Source of the DNA: Mercurialis annua
Taxonomy: Eukaryota > Streptophyta > Magnoliopsida > Malpighiales > Euphorbiaceae
Direction: 5' to 3'
DNA: 64,000 nt
NCBI RefSeq assembly: GCF_937616625.2
Contig: NC_065572.1
Coordinates: 69,872,653-69,936,652, forward strand
Part shown: positions 11,975-23,042 of the stretch, piece by piece
How positions within the stretch are numbered: position 1 is the first letter of the stretch
How the letters are laid out: the number at the start of each line of letters is the position of its first letter
The notes under the pieces: generated by a model
The model's database searches: none
The model's input: only the letters and a program-made list of their open reading frames with translations
What the model was told of the DNA's origin: nothing
Made by a program: the position numbers and the translations under genes

Positions 11975-14900
11975 CTAAATTTTCCTCAAGTTGTTGGCGT
12001 TCCATGTCCTTGGTATGATTCTTCCCATGAAGTTGGTGAGTTTAAATGTTCCTTCTTTAATGACCTCGCTGATGGTGTAAGGTCCTTCCCAGTTTGGCTG
12101 CAGTTTTCCACTTCCTGCTTCTCCTTTTTTGACTTCGGTTTTTCGCATGACTAGGTCGCCTAGTTTGAATTTTCTTTTCTTTACATGGCTGTTGAAATGT
12201 TTGGCCATCTTTTGTCTGTAGGCTTCCATTCTGATGTCTGATTTGTTGATTTTTTCAACCAGGAGATCCAGATTGTTCCTGAGCTCTTCTTCGTTTTCTT
12301 CTAGGTTTAGCTGGTTGTCTTCTGTCCTTGGTGTGGGTGCGCCGATCTCTACAGGAATTACAGCCTCCGTTCCATAGGCTAGGGCGAATGGAGTTTCGCC
12401 CGTTGATTCTCTAGGGGTGGTACGGTAGTTCCATAGGACGCTGTAGAGTTCTTCTACCCATCTTCCTTTGCACTCGTCTAGTCTTCTTTTTAGTCCGGCC
12501 AGTAGGATTCTGTTGGCCACTTCGGTTTGCCCATTCGATTGTGGATGGTAAACCGAAGTGAACCTTAGGTCGATCTGATACTCGGCACAAAACTTTCTAA
12601 ACTTTGCTGAGTCGAACTGCTTTCCGTTGTCTGTGATCAGCACCTTCGGTATTCCAAACCTGCACAAGATAGATCTAAAGAAAAAGTTAGTTATGCGTTG
12701 TTGGGTGATTTTTTCCAGTGGTTCTGCCTCTATCCACTTGGTGAAATGGTCGATTTCCACTACCAGGAACTTCCGTTGTCCTGTGGCCAAAGGGAGAGGT
12801 CCCAGGATGTCCATACCCCACTGGGCGAACGGCCATGCACTGCCGATGGGTTTCATTTCTGAAGCTTGCTTTCTTGGTACCAAGGCATGTTGCTGGCAAG
12901 GCCAGCATCCCCTTACCAGCGTTGTAGCTTGTTCTTTCATCGTGGGCCAATAATAGCCTTGTAGCAGTGCTTTCCTGACCAGTGTTGATGCTCCGTCATG
13001 TGCTCCGCAGGTCCCCTCATGTAATTCTTTCATGATGTACTCTCCTTCTTCTTTGTTCACACATCTTAGCCAGGGATGGGTGAATGACCGTTTGTACAGC
13101 TGGCCGTTGTATATTCCGAACTTTGATGAGAGTATCACTATCCTTTTGGCTTCCTTCTTATCCTCGGGGAGTATTCCATTAGCCAGGTATGCTGTGAGGG
13201 GGGACATCCAGGTTTCTTCCCCTTCTACAATCAGTACTTCGCCTTCCTCAATTTCTTCTTGAAAGCTAGGCTGTCGTTTGATTTCATGAGGAATGTTTCT
13301 CATTGAGTCGTAATTCTTTGTTGCTGCCCACTTTGCCAATTCGTCTGATCTTCCATTCATTGCTCTGGGTATTTGCTGTAGCGACCAGGATCGCCCATTA
13401 TCGGCAAAGAAGGTTTTGGCCTGCTTGGCGTACTTCTTCAACGTAGCTTCTTTTACTTCGAAGTTCCCCGAGACTTGGTTCACAACCAGTTGTGAATCAC
13501 TGTAGATCTGGACTTCGGAGATGTTGAGCTCTTCGCATAATTGCAACCCTGTTATCAGCGCCTCATATTCCGCAACATTGTTGGAAGCTGGAAACTCGAG
13601 TCTTGCTGAGTATTCCATTTGGATTCTTCCTGGTCCTTTGAGCACGACTCCGATGCCTGCTCCTTCTCCGCAAACTGCTCCATCGACGTGCATCTCCCAG
13701 GGAGTCGTTTTGTCCTCCATGGGTTCTTTGAATGTTAATTCAGCGAAGAAGTCGGCTAGTGCTTGAGCTTTCAGTGCTTTCCGAGCTTCATAGATAACGC
13801 CCAGACTTCCTATTTTGACGGCCCATTCTGCTATGCGTCCACTTGTCTCTGCCTTCTGGAGGATTTTTCGTAATGGTTGGTCGGTCCGTACAATGACTTG
13901 GTGCCCTTCGAAGTAATGTCGGAGCTTGATGGTGGCGGTGTATACGCACAGCGCCAGCTTCTCCAACTTCGGGTATCTCAGCTCCGCATCTCTGAGTACT
14001 TTGCTAATGTAGTAGATCGGGTATTGTTCGCCTCCTTTTTCCGACCCCAATACTCCTGCTATTGTTTCGTCAGAGCAAGAGATGTATAAATATAACACGT
14101 CGCCCGGATCCGGTCTCGCCAACAGTGGGGGCGAGGATAGGAAGCTTTTCAACTCTTCAAACGCCTGCTGGCATTCCGCGGTCCATGTGAAGTTCTTGAT
14201 CTGTTTCAGGGTTTTGAAGAAAGGCAGGCATCGTTTTGCCGAGCAGGACATGAACCGACCTAGAGCCGTGATCCGGCCGTTGAGCTTCTGGACGTCATGT
14301 ATGCTCCGTGGCGGTGTCATTTTTAAGACCGCTTCGATTTTATCTGGGTTAGCCTCGATACCCCTCTGAGAGACCATGTATCCCAAGAACTTGCCTGCCG
14401 GTACTCCGAATACGCACTTTTCCGGATTGAGTTTTAGCTGGTATCTCTTTAGCGTCTCCAGGACTATCTTCACATCTGTTGGGTGGTCTTCAGCCCGGAT
14501 GCTCTTGATAATCATGTCATCCACATAAACTTCCATGTGTTTTCCTATCTGATCTCTGAATATTGAGTTCACCAGCCGCTGATATGTGGCTCCTGCGTTC
14601 TTCAGACCGAAGGGCATCATCTTGTAACAAAATAATCCCTGGTCCGTTATGAAGGCCGTCTTCTCCTGATCTTCAGGTGCCATGGGTATCTGGTGATATC
14701 CCGCCTTGGCATCTAGGAATGTATAGAGGGCGTGACCTGCTGTGGAGTCTACTAACTGATCAATGTGTGGAAGTGGGAAACTATCTTTGGGACATGCTTT
14801 ATTCAGATCTGTGAAGTCCACGCACATTCGGTAAGTGCCATTGGACTTTTTTACCATCACCACATTCGCTACCCACTTGGGGTAATAGGCGTCTTTGATC

Positions 14901-17362
14901 ACGTTTGCTGCTTTTAACCGGGCGACCTCTTCTGCGATGGCGAGTTGTTTTTCGGGCGAGTGCCTTCTCTTCTTTTGTATCACTGCCTTCGCGTCGGTCG
15001 CTATGTTTAACCGATGACATATGACGTCCGGGTCTACTCCGATCAATTCGTCTGTTGTCCAGGCAAAGGAGTCTCCAAGCGATCTGAGGTTTTCGGTCAG
15101 AGATCGTTTGATTTCTTCTTCTAGCTCATCTCCCACTTCTATCTCCTTTCCTGGGGATAATTCGATTTTCTCAGTTCGCCCATAATGCTCCGCCCTTTCC
15201 TTCTTCTCTGGAGGTTCCATTGTTAGTACTGGCAAGGTTATATGTACTTTCCTGAGAGCTGTAAAGTATGCTTCTCTGGCTGACTTTTGGCATCCTCTGA
15301 CTTCGGCATCGCCTTCTCTGGTTGGGATTTTCATCAGTAGGTACCTCATGCAAATGGATGCGCACGTATCGTGCAAGAGTGGCCTTCCGAGAATTGCGTT
15401 GTATGCGAAATCCATGTTGACCACCATGAATTCTGCTCGGATCTCTTTGTAGATCTCTCCATCCCCTAGTTGGACGTTTATCTCCAGTGATCCTTCCACC
15501 TGTACAGATTTGCCTCCTAGTCCCACCAGTGGAGTAGAGACATGTGTCAAATTTTCTTTCTTGAGTCCAATTCTGCCGAACACCTCCATCGTGATCATGT
15601 TTACCGAACTTCCCGTGTCTACGAGCATCCGAGATACCTCGAAATTGTTGAGTCGCCCCTTGACAACTAGGGCGTCCTCATGGGGGACTGACAAGCCATG
15701 ACTATCGACTTCCGAAAAAGATACGCTTCTGAATTTCTTAGCATTCGGTGCACCTGGGCTAACTGAGTAGACTGTTCTTGCAGCTTTCTTCCTTGTAGTA
15801 TTGCTGTCTCCTCCGGTCGATCCGCCCATTATTACGTTAACCACGCCTGCTGGCTCTGGTCTGGGTCTTCTGGCGATTTCTTCTTTCCGCTCTTTCTTTC
15901 TTTCTGATTCCGTCTCTCTGGCTTCGGTGTCCCTTTTTACGAACTGGGAAAGGGATCCCCTTTCTATCAGCTTCTCTATCTCCTCCTTTAGGTGCCAGCA
16001 TTCATCTGTGGTGTGGCCGTTGTCTCTGTGAAATTCACAGTATTTGCTATTGTCTCTTTTGTTGGCTGATGCAGCGTTCATCTTCCTTGGCCATCTGACC
16101 TTCTCTCGGCTGTCTTTTACCCAAAACAGTACGTTGGTTCTGGTTGTGTTCAGGGGCGTATATCGCCTATCTTCGTCTTTTTTCCTTTTATTTCTGAAAT
16201 GGTCGTTGCCTTTTTCTCCGAACCTCTTTCCTATGGGCGATCTGTCCCCATTTCTTCTTTCTGCAAACGTTCGTTCTTCTACCCGTCCGAGGCGATTCTC
16301 TATCTCTCTCTGGCCATCATCCACTCTGATCTGTGTATGTGCGATGGTCATCAGTGTGGTAAATGATTTTGGTGATTTAGCCAACAATTCCTTTCGTAGG
16401 TCGGAGTTGGTAGTTCCATTGAGTAACGCTGTGTAGGCGATCTCCTGGCTCAGGTCTTCTATCTGCATCGCCTCCTTATTGAACCTTTCTACATACTTCC
16501 TGAGTGTCTCTCCTTCCCATTGCATGATGGCCAGCAGATCTGTGGATAGCTTCTTTTGAGGGATGCATGCTACGAATCTAGCCTGGAAAAGTCCTGAGAA
16601 TTGTTTGAACGTCAGCACTGATCCTGGCTTTAAACTCTGGTACCATTCCTGCGCCAGGCCTTTTAAGGTAGTAGGAAAAAGCTTGCATAGTACGTGATCC
16701 AAGTTTGTCTGAACATTGATCACCGCTTGGAATTTGTGAATATGGCTCTTGGGACAGCCTGTTCCATCGTATGACTCCAAATTTGGGGGGTATCTGAACT
16801 TTGTAGGGAACTCGTGAGAGATGATGAAATCTGCGAGTGGTGAGTCACTTCGAAGAGAGATGTCTACGTCTTCACATCTTATTCCAAGCCTGCTCATGAC
16901 TTGGCGGACTTTTTCCTCCAGATGCTCTTCTCCGCCTTTGAGGGTGTGTCGTTCATCCATCCAACGTTCTTCGTCTGGAATTACGATGGGGGCATTTTGT
17001 TTCCTTGCGGAATTTTCAGGGGCATCTTCCTCTCGCATCGGTTCTTTTCCCTTGTCCATGGTTGACGTTGACTTTTGTACTGGTGATTTCGCTGATCCCT
17101 GCTCTGGCGATTTTAACGAGATACTCTGTTTGATGTCTTTGAGTAGACTGGTGATTTCTAGGAAGGCCTTGAACATTGCTTGGTTGTTGATTGGCTCTTC
17201 ATCAGGGGCTATGGCTATCGGAGGTATCGTCTGTCTTATCGCCAGGGGGTCGCTGGTTTCTCCTTCTTCGCTGGTTGGGGGAAACAAATTCAGGGCCGGT
17301 GGTTCTGTTTCCCTGTCTTCTCTGTTGGTAGCTGGTAGAGTATTATCTCGTGGGGGATCCAT
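11975..17362 (-). CDS. Gag-pol polyprotein, Tat-lineage Ty3/gypsy
   Basis: One uninterrupted frame of 1795 codons from the ATG at 17362 (leading residues MDPPRD). The frame stays open upstream into the LTR, but that ATG is the first sensible one. Order by rough residue: retrotransposon gag about 200-380; zinc knuckle near 440 of form C-x2-H-x4-H-x4-C (CEFHRDNGH); aspartic protease near 580 (LVDTGSS); reverse transcriptase about 790-960 with YVDD near 945; RNase H after it; a second RNase H-like domain from about 1220 (HVDGA); integrase with an HHCC head near 1450 and acidic residues in GMDILG, TDNGKQF and QTEVAN near 1517, 1577 and 1615; then a C-terminal tail. All catalytic motifs are present, so the protein looks functional. 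It makes and integrates the DNA copy of the element. Confidence 0.95.
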   Translation of the reverse strand: MDPPRDNTLPATNREDRETEPPALNLFPPTSEEGETSDPLAIRQTIPPIAIAPDEEPINNQAMFKAFLEITSLLKDIKQSISLKSPEQGSAKSPVQKSTSTMDKGKEPMREEDAPENSARKQNAPIVIPDEERWMDERHTLKGGEEHLEEKVRQVMSRLGIRCEDVDISLRSDSPLADFIISHEFPTKFRYPPNLESYDGTGCPKSHIHKFQAVINVQTNLDHVLCKLFPTTLKGLAQEWYQSLKPGSVLTFKQFSGLFQARFVACIPQKKLSTDLLAIMQWEGETLRKYVERFNKEAMQIEDLSQEIAYTALLNGTTNSDLRKELLAKSPKSFTTLMTIAHTQIRVDDGQREIENRLGRVEERTFAERRNGDRSPIGKRFGEKGNDHFRNKRKKDEDRRYTPLNTTRTNVLFWVKDSREKVRWPRKMNAASANKRDNSKYCEFHRDNGHTTDECWHLKEEIEKLIERGSLSQFVKRDTEARETESERKKERKEEIARRPRPEPAGVVNVIMGGSTGGDSNTTRKKAARTVYSVSPGAPNAKKFRSVSFSEVDSHGLSVPHEDALVVKGRLNNFEVSRMLVDTGSSVNMITMEVFGRIGLKKENLTHVSTPLVGLGGKSVQVEGSLEINVQLGDGEIYKEIRAEFMVVNMDFAYNAILGRPLLHDTCASICMRYLLMKIPTREGDAEVRGCQKSAREAYFTALRKVHITLPVLTMEPPEKKERAEHYGRTEKIELSPGKEIEVGDELEEEIKRSLTENLRSLGDSFAWTTDELIGVDPDVICHRLNIATDAKAVIQKKRRHSPEKQLAIAEEVARLKAANVIKDAYYPKWVANVVMVKKSNGTYRMCVDFTDLNKACPKDSFPLPHIDQLVDSTAGHALYTFLDAKAGYHQIPMAPEDQEKTAFITDQGLFCYKMMPFGLKNAGATYQRLVNSIFRDQIGKHMEVYVDDMIIKSIRAEDHPTDVKIVLETLKRYQLKLNPEKCVFGVPAGKFLGYMVSQRGIEANPDKIEAVLKMTPPRSIHDVQKLNGRITALGRFMSCSAKRCLPFFKTLKQIKNFTWTAECQQAFEELKSFLSSPPLLARPDPGDVLYLYISCSDETIAGVLGSEKGGEQYPIYYISKVLRDAELRYPKLEKLALCVYTATIKLRHYFEGHQVIVRTDQPLRKILQKAETSGRIAEWAVKIGSLGVIYEARKALKAQALADFFAELTFKEPMEDKTTPWEMHVDGAVCGEGAGIGVVLKGPGRIQMEYSARLEFPASNNVAEYEALITGLQLCEELNISEVQIYSDSQLVVNQVSGNFEVKEATLKKYAKQAKTFFADNGRSWSLQQIPRAMNGRSDELAKWAATKNYDSMRNIPHEIKRQPSFQEEIEEGEVLIVEGEETWMSPLTAYLANGILPEDKKEAKRIVILSSKFGIYNGQLYKRSFTHPWLRCVNKEEGEYIMKELHEGTCGAHDGASTLVRKALLQGYYWPTMKEQATTLVRGCWPCQQHALVPRKQASEMKPIGSAWPFAQWGMDILGPLPLATGQRKFLVVEIDHFTKWIEAEPLEKITQQRITNFFFRSILCRFGIPKVLITDNGKQFDSAKFRKFCAEYQIDLRFTSVYHPQSNGQTEVANRILLAGLKRRLDECKGRWVEELYSVLWNYRTTPRESTGETPFALAYGTEAVIPVEIGAPTPRTEDNQLNLEENEEELRNNLDLLVEKINKSDIRMEAYRQKMAKHFNSHVKKRKFKLGDLVMRKTEVKKGEAGSGKLQPNWEGPYTISEVIKEGTFKLTNFMGRIIPRTWNANNLRKI

Positions 17363-17414
17363 TTTTGAAAAAGCAAATTCTGAAAAGTATCTAAAAGGAA
17401 CGACGAAACTAATA

Positions 17415-17437
17415 AGTTCCACGCTCACCGCACCAAA
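17415..17437 (-). other. Primer-binding site region, element 1
   Basis: Read on the minus strand directly after the 5' LTR: TTTGGTGCGGTGAGCGTGG. It begins with the expected TGG (pairs with tRNA CCA), but I cannot match it to a particular tRNA. It is clearly diverged from the TTGGCGCCGTCTGTGGG of element 2. Confidence 0.6.
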
Positions 17438-17895
17438 TGATACAGGTCGATCTTTAAAGGGTCGCCCGTACTGTTTTTCCTGCACAAGTAACAAATATAA
17501 GCTCAAAGGACCTCAGGCTTGCTCAGCCTGAAAGCCACTCCGATGCTTAAGTCAAAGAGGGTTTTTTGGTAGGTAAATGAATGTAAGAGTATTTAAGTCT
17601 GATTTTTGCTTACCCTTCTCAGCATTCGGTGGCTTCCTTTTATAATGAGTTTAAGGCGGTGGTTATCTGGTAAATCGTGGGTTTGTCCCACGATTATTGA
17701 TAATGGTGAAGGCACGTTCCCGATTATCCCGGGTAGTGGGTGTCAGGGAACAGAGTGGATGAGGTCGCCTAGATGGCAGACCTGGATGAGTCCGCCCGAG
17801 ACAGACATGGGCGATGGGAGATTTGGAGACCCGTTGGGCGAGCATAGCATTCGTTAGGCGATGCTTGGAGTTCGGATATTATTAGGTCGGTATCA
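17438..17895 (-). repeat. 5' LTR of Tat element 1
   Basis: 458 bp copy of 7698-8155 with two differences. Followed by the target duplication ATATA. Confidence 0.95.
17636..17644 (-). promoter_or_regulatory. LTR TATA box, element 1
   Basis: TATAAAAGG on the minus strand in the 5' LTR, about 274 bases upstream of the gag-pol ATG. Transcription of the genomic RNA would start 25-30 bases further along (about 17605-17612). Confidence 0.6.
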
Positions 17896-17900
17896 ATATA

Positions 17901-19880
17901 TTTTTTTCATTCATCGGCCATTTGTTTTTGTTGATTTTGTTCCTGACTTTATCGTGACCCTACATCCTTACATTCAAGGATGTGTCTAAAAGAGAGAATT
18001 TTCAAGAGAAAAATAAGATAATTTGGCACCTTATAAGAGAAGATTAAAGAAAATGTTATCATCAAGTATATCAGAAGTTCACATGCATGCTTAATTATGG
18101 AATGCGTGAGAACCACACATTAAGTGTATACATATTACATATATAAGATCATAATGATTTCAAGAATTGCCCAAAATATCCCATCCTTTCTTATTATTCT
18201 CGTTGTTTGTTAATTTGGCATGATACCAATAAGATATTAAATAATTCATGCTTCTCTTTTTCAAACAAATCATCCCTTTCCCTACAAGAGTTTAAGATCA
18301 TATTAACTTCATATTCAGCCTTCTGCGATTGATTCAATATTTTTTCTTTAAAAAATGGAACACTATATTTGCATTAAGTGTGAATTCTAATAGGTTGGAA
18401 TTCTATATCTTTTTGATTTATCAGAGGCTCGACGAACACGTGTGAGCTACACAATTGAGAATAGTTCGTTTTCTTATATTCACCATAAAAATGATAAATT
18501 ATTAGTGTGCAAATTCGGGTTAATTTGAAACTTTAATTTCACAACTTTTATACTGTGAGAAAACTAATTAGATTATTTCCTAACTGGTCGAATTAAAAAT
18601 GTATAAAAAGTATACAATAATTTATTTTATATCTTAATAAAGAAAAAAATCTTGCAGACACTATGTGTATTTCATCTAATAATAAAATTTAAATTATAAT
18701 ATTATATATTAAAAAATTGTGTATTTATTATATGTTGTTGATTCATCAGTAATTAAAAAAATATCAATTAAAAATATAAATATAATTGAAATTGAAATTT
18801 TCTACTTAAAATCGATTTTTTCAGAATTAGAGCTGAAGAATTCTATGTTGTGTAGTGCAACGAAGGTCACATTCTTGCACGCTCAATTGATGGCTCACCT
18901 AATATTGAATCTGAAAATCTTGATTTGAAGTTGTGTTAATTATTTAATTTAGTTTTTTGGACAAAATTTTGGAGAGAAATGGAAAGATTGATGTGATATA
19001 CCATATATTAATGATCCAAATATAGAAGTTTTAGAAAATGACAATCAACAAAAGATTTTCCAAGTCTAATTGAATAATTTGTACCTGTATGTAGGGTCTA
19101 ATTTAAACTAATCTTTCATGCAAAGAGTGCTATTTGATTTCAATTTCTATTTTTTCAAATTATTAATCATTTATTGTTATTCTATATCTTAATTTATAAT
19201 AACTACAACAGTGTAAAGAGAGGCATCCAATTGAAAAAAAATTATAATAATTTTCATTATTATATAAATGACTAAATTTTTTATGGGTCTACCTAATAAA
19301 ATTATAATTATAAAGATCACAGATTTTTTTTTATCTCTTTAGTTTACTTCACATTATCAAAAATGGATGATAGACATTTTTAATTAATTATTTTTTGGTC
19401 TCAATGAAAAGGTTGTGGATCCTTAGATACATGCTGTGCACTGCAACTCCATTGTTTTTCGTTTTTTAAAAAAGAAAACAAAACTCCATCCTTTTTAATA
19501 AAACTGTCTATTTTTTCTTCAAAATTCTTGCCCAATAACAATTTTATTTTATTTTTATTCAGAATTTACTAATAAATTAATATCTATTGCTAAGATAATA
19601 TTAAAAAAAATTCTTTTAAATTATGTGATAAAAATGGATAATTATATTAAAATATAGTGAAGGGGGTAGTCTTTTTGATAAGGAAAAGGAAGTTAGCCAT
19701 AATTAGGAAATGCTAAGATAGTGACTAACAGGGACTCATAATATATACAACTGCAATATAGGTAGGTTCAAGGTGGTGTGTAAAACTCTTCCCTAATGAT
19801 TAATCTAATTGTTGCTCCAATATCTGCAACTTGGAACATGTAATCATCGAATTTGAACTTCTTTAAACAAATGGATAAGC
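17901..19880. other. AT-rich intergenic DNA, nothing recognised
   Basis: Only short frames without domains. No RNA gene or transposon ends were identified. Confidence 0.5.
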
Positions 19881-20580
19881 TTGAAAAAGAAAAAAAGGAT
19901 CAATTTCAATTATTGAGTACCATTTTTTTTCCTCTCTCTTCTCTCTAAACAACTTCCTCTCTACTTCATCTCTTAAAGGGTGGGAGGAGGTGATTTTCCG
20001 ATCTCAATCGGAAATCGCCTCCTCTCCGCCCATAAAAGTTTAATCTTTTATAAATTTAAGCCTTATTTCAATAAATTTATTTGTTTAATAGCTTTTTCGG
20101 TATGAATTTTAGTATTTTTTTGCTTGAAAGTTTATGTTTTTATGTTTTTATGGTGTGTTTTTAGATCTATCAAGAATTTCAAGTGATTGTTCAAGCTTCA
20201 TAGTCAATTTTTTGTAGATCTAAAATTTTTGGATGTGTATTGTTCTAACTTTTTAGAACTTCATTGAAGATGAGGATCGGAAATACTTAGCTTCAACGGA
20301 TCAAGCGGTTTGCCGGTCAAATCGGAAGGACAAATCGAAAACCCGCTCCAACGGAACTTCACTCTTAAATTCTTGTTCGGTCCTTTTATGCGGAATCGAT
20401 GTTTAGATTTGCTTAATTTCGATTTATTTTTTGCTTGTATCTTGGGTTGTTTGTTAGTATTTTAGATCAAAATTGAAAGATCATATATTAACTTTGTTAT
20501 ATGACTTTCCAATGTAATTTACTCTTCATCAATGAATTCTATCTTTGGTTAAAAAAAAAAAAAAAAAGGTTGAAAAAAAA
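19881..20580 (+). mobile_element. Poly-A-tailed retroposon with hairpin head
   Basis: A 17-A tail (20551-20567) follows CTTTGGTT. TTGAAAAAGAAA (19881-19892) and TTGAAAAAAAAA (20570-20581) form a likely target duplication with one mismatch. This is the form left by LINE-type target-primed reverse transcription. The roughly 660-bp body has no long frame, so it is a 5'-truncated LINE, a SINE-like element or a processed transcript. Near its 5' end (19986-20022) is a strong hairpin with a 16-bp stem. Confidence 0.6.
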
Positions 20581-22869
20581 CTTGGATTACAATACTATGA
20601 GTGCATTTTGTTTGAGCAAAAAGTCACATTGATTCTTCAATTTATGAATCAGACTCGTATAAGTTAAATTTAACTTATTTTTGACAAATTGCTCCATTGT
20701 TCTTTAAGATAATTCAAATGTATTTATGTGTTTCCAGACCACGTGAAAAATATGTGTATTAAACATAGATATATTATAATTAATTTTAATATTAAATATA
20801 ATATTTTAATAAAATATTAAAATTATCATAAAAAATTATAGAAAAATTATCACGATTGTTTTACACGCTCTATGGATTAAATTATCAAAATGTACCAAAT
20901 TTAATTTGTATGAACCTCGCTCATAAATTTAAGGATCTTTATGGCTGTTAGTAACTTATATATTTTCATTAAAAATGTAGTCCCATTTCTGTTTTCACTG
21001 TTTGCAGAAAATGTTAAATACAAGTATATATAATCCTATTTAATTGTGTAGTTCTAGTGTTTTTCTTTTTATAAATAGAACTTCCAATAAATGCTTTTAT
21101 TGCTAATGGAGTCATTAGAGCATATATCTATTGCAATGATAAATCAACATATCAGTACTAGTCTACTAGAATTTAGTATTAAAATAAATTATATTTCAAT
21201 TTTGATGATTATCCTGTATCACTGCTTATTTAGCATTTTCTTCAAATTCTCATATGTATTTAAATTAATTATAAAGTTATTATTAATGATCATAATCAAT
21301 TATAAAATTATTATCACTTAATATTCATATTAAAATCAATATTTAAAATATGTGTAATATTTAGTATTTTTTTCCTATACTCCATTTCGTTTCATCAAAT
21401 TTGGTGAGGTGGTAGATATGCATTGGGCTCCACATAGGCCATGTTGTGGGCTTTTTTTATTTACTATTGTTTTTAAATTTCAACATTATCTGGCTTTCTT
21501 TCCCCTTTTACCTTTCAACTTGTCTCTTAGCTTTAGGACTTCATTCTCTATCTTTTGGTCAAAACTTGATCTTTAATTTCACCTAAAATGTTAACTGATT
21601 TCTTTGCCTCTAGGTGAAGGAATCTATTATAATACTAATCGTTCATTCTTATCTAGTCTCAGGAGTGGCTTCATTTGACAATTTCTTTTTTGAGATCAAA
21701 CATAAAAATTTATATTAATTCGAAACCAAAGCAGTTATTAGCATAAGTTTTAGCATAAAATCTGATAACCTGATATAGAACAAGATGCATATGCTATATA
21801 CACAAATACCCTAACCACATATTGGCCACAAATTTTAAAAGTTAAAATTATATAAATGTGCAGGAGGTATATAAATCTCCTAATTTTTCAAGAATTTATA
21901 ATATGCAGGTATGGATTGTAAAAATGATAAAATTAATGGAATCCGAAACTAAACAAACTTGAACGTACCAAAAACATAACCAAATGATAAGATTAATCAA
22001 GAATCGGTATAGGTGATCGCCCAAAACTCTAAAATCTTAATAGAATCCGAAAAAATAAAACACAATACATTCAAAACTCCACTCTGTAACGGGAAAATAT
22101 ATTCTGAAAACATAAGAAAAACACAAAATATAAACATATAGGTGAAAAAACGGTGAAATTTTGGTCTAAGACCGGATATCACTATTTCCCACTTCGAAAT
22201 TTAAACCGGAGGAGAAAACATGGAAGGAATAAAAAAAAGTATGAAGAAATTACACTGTGTACGTTCTTTTTAAAAATTTAGACAAAATCTTTCTAAGGTC
22301 ATTATATTTTCCATTTTTCATTTACTTCGTCCCTATATGTTTTTTTATCCTTATATTTTCAAAAATAATTTTATGAATTTCTACTATTAATAAAAGTGCG
22401 AAGTGTGAATGACTAAATAAAATTATTTTTATTAATATAGGGACTAATTAAAGAAACAAAAATAGTTAATAAAACTTTTGTTTAAAGTACATAAACTAAA
22501 TAAAAAAAAAAAGCTTAAGGACGAAGTAAAGAAAAAATGGAAAGTAAAAAAACCTATCAATAATCTACAGAAAATTATTAAAAGTGTTATTTTGTAAAAA
22601 AAAAAGAGTGAGAAAAGGGCATATTTTTTTTTTCAAAAACAAAGAGCGTAATTTTATATTTTTATTTTATCAAAAATAGAAATTCTTGCGAACAATCTTA
22701 AATTATCTATTCACGATATATGTTTATAAAGGATTAATTTATTTTTAATTTATTAAATACTATAAATAATAATATTTTATTACAAAATTTAATAATTAAA
22801 ATTTAAAGTTAATAGCATTTTTAATTATTTATTTAAATCAAATAAACAGAACAAATCTAATTGAATAAG
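20581..22869. other. AT-rich intergenic DNA, nothing recognised
   Basis: No gene-like frame or clean repeat ends were seen. Confidence 0.5.
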
Positions 22870-22945
22870 AAAAGCCCAAAGTCCACTTTTATGTTGATTA
22901 TGGGTCGATGGATACCTCTTCATATTGGGCTAGAAAGCCCACGAT
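22870..22945 (+). promoter_or_regulatory. Site II-like motif cluster upstream of UBA5
   Basis: Three TGGGCT/AGCCCA motifs (near 22873, 22927 and 22937, the last two as inverted neighbours) lie 100-170 bases upstream of the UBA5 ATG. TGGGCY 'site II' motifs are common in promoters of plant housekeeping genes and are bound by TCP factors. The role here is inferred from position only. Confidence 0.4.
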
Positions 22946-23042
22946 GCACTTAGGAAAACTAGAAAGGAACCTCTGATGCAGTAACGAATAATTAGGCAAA
23001 TCAGACAAGACAAGATCGCAGTGTCAGTTGAGAAGAGCAGCA

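Larger units (their letters stand above)
7698..17895 (-). mobile_element. Tat-lineage Ty3/gypsy LTR retrotransposon, complete
   Basis: A 10,198-bp element with 458-bp LTRs (TGATAC...GTATCA) and a perfect 5-bp target duplication ATATA (7693-7697 and 17896-17900). The sense strand is minus: gag-pol runs 17362 to 11975, the primer-binding region lies just inside the right LTR and the polypurine tract just inside the left LTR. The LTRs differ at only 2 of 458 positions, both A/G, so the insertion is recent. A second RNase H-like domain between RNase H and integrase and an opposite-strand gene near the 3' LTR place it in the Tat lineage. All canonical parts are intact; activity is not shown. Confidence 0.95.

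Noticed and set aside
16821..17531. 236-codon plus-strand frame
   Set aside because: Shadow of the gag part of gag-pol on the other strand; Ser-rich by reverse reading of charged codons.
7698..17895. Endogenous pararetrovirus
   Set aside because: Has LTRs, integrase and target duplications and no movement protein or viral coat features; it is a Ty3/gypsy retrotransposon.
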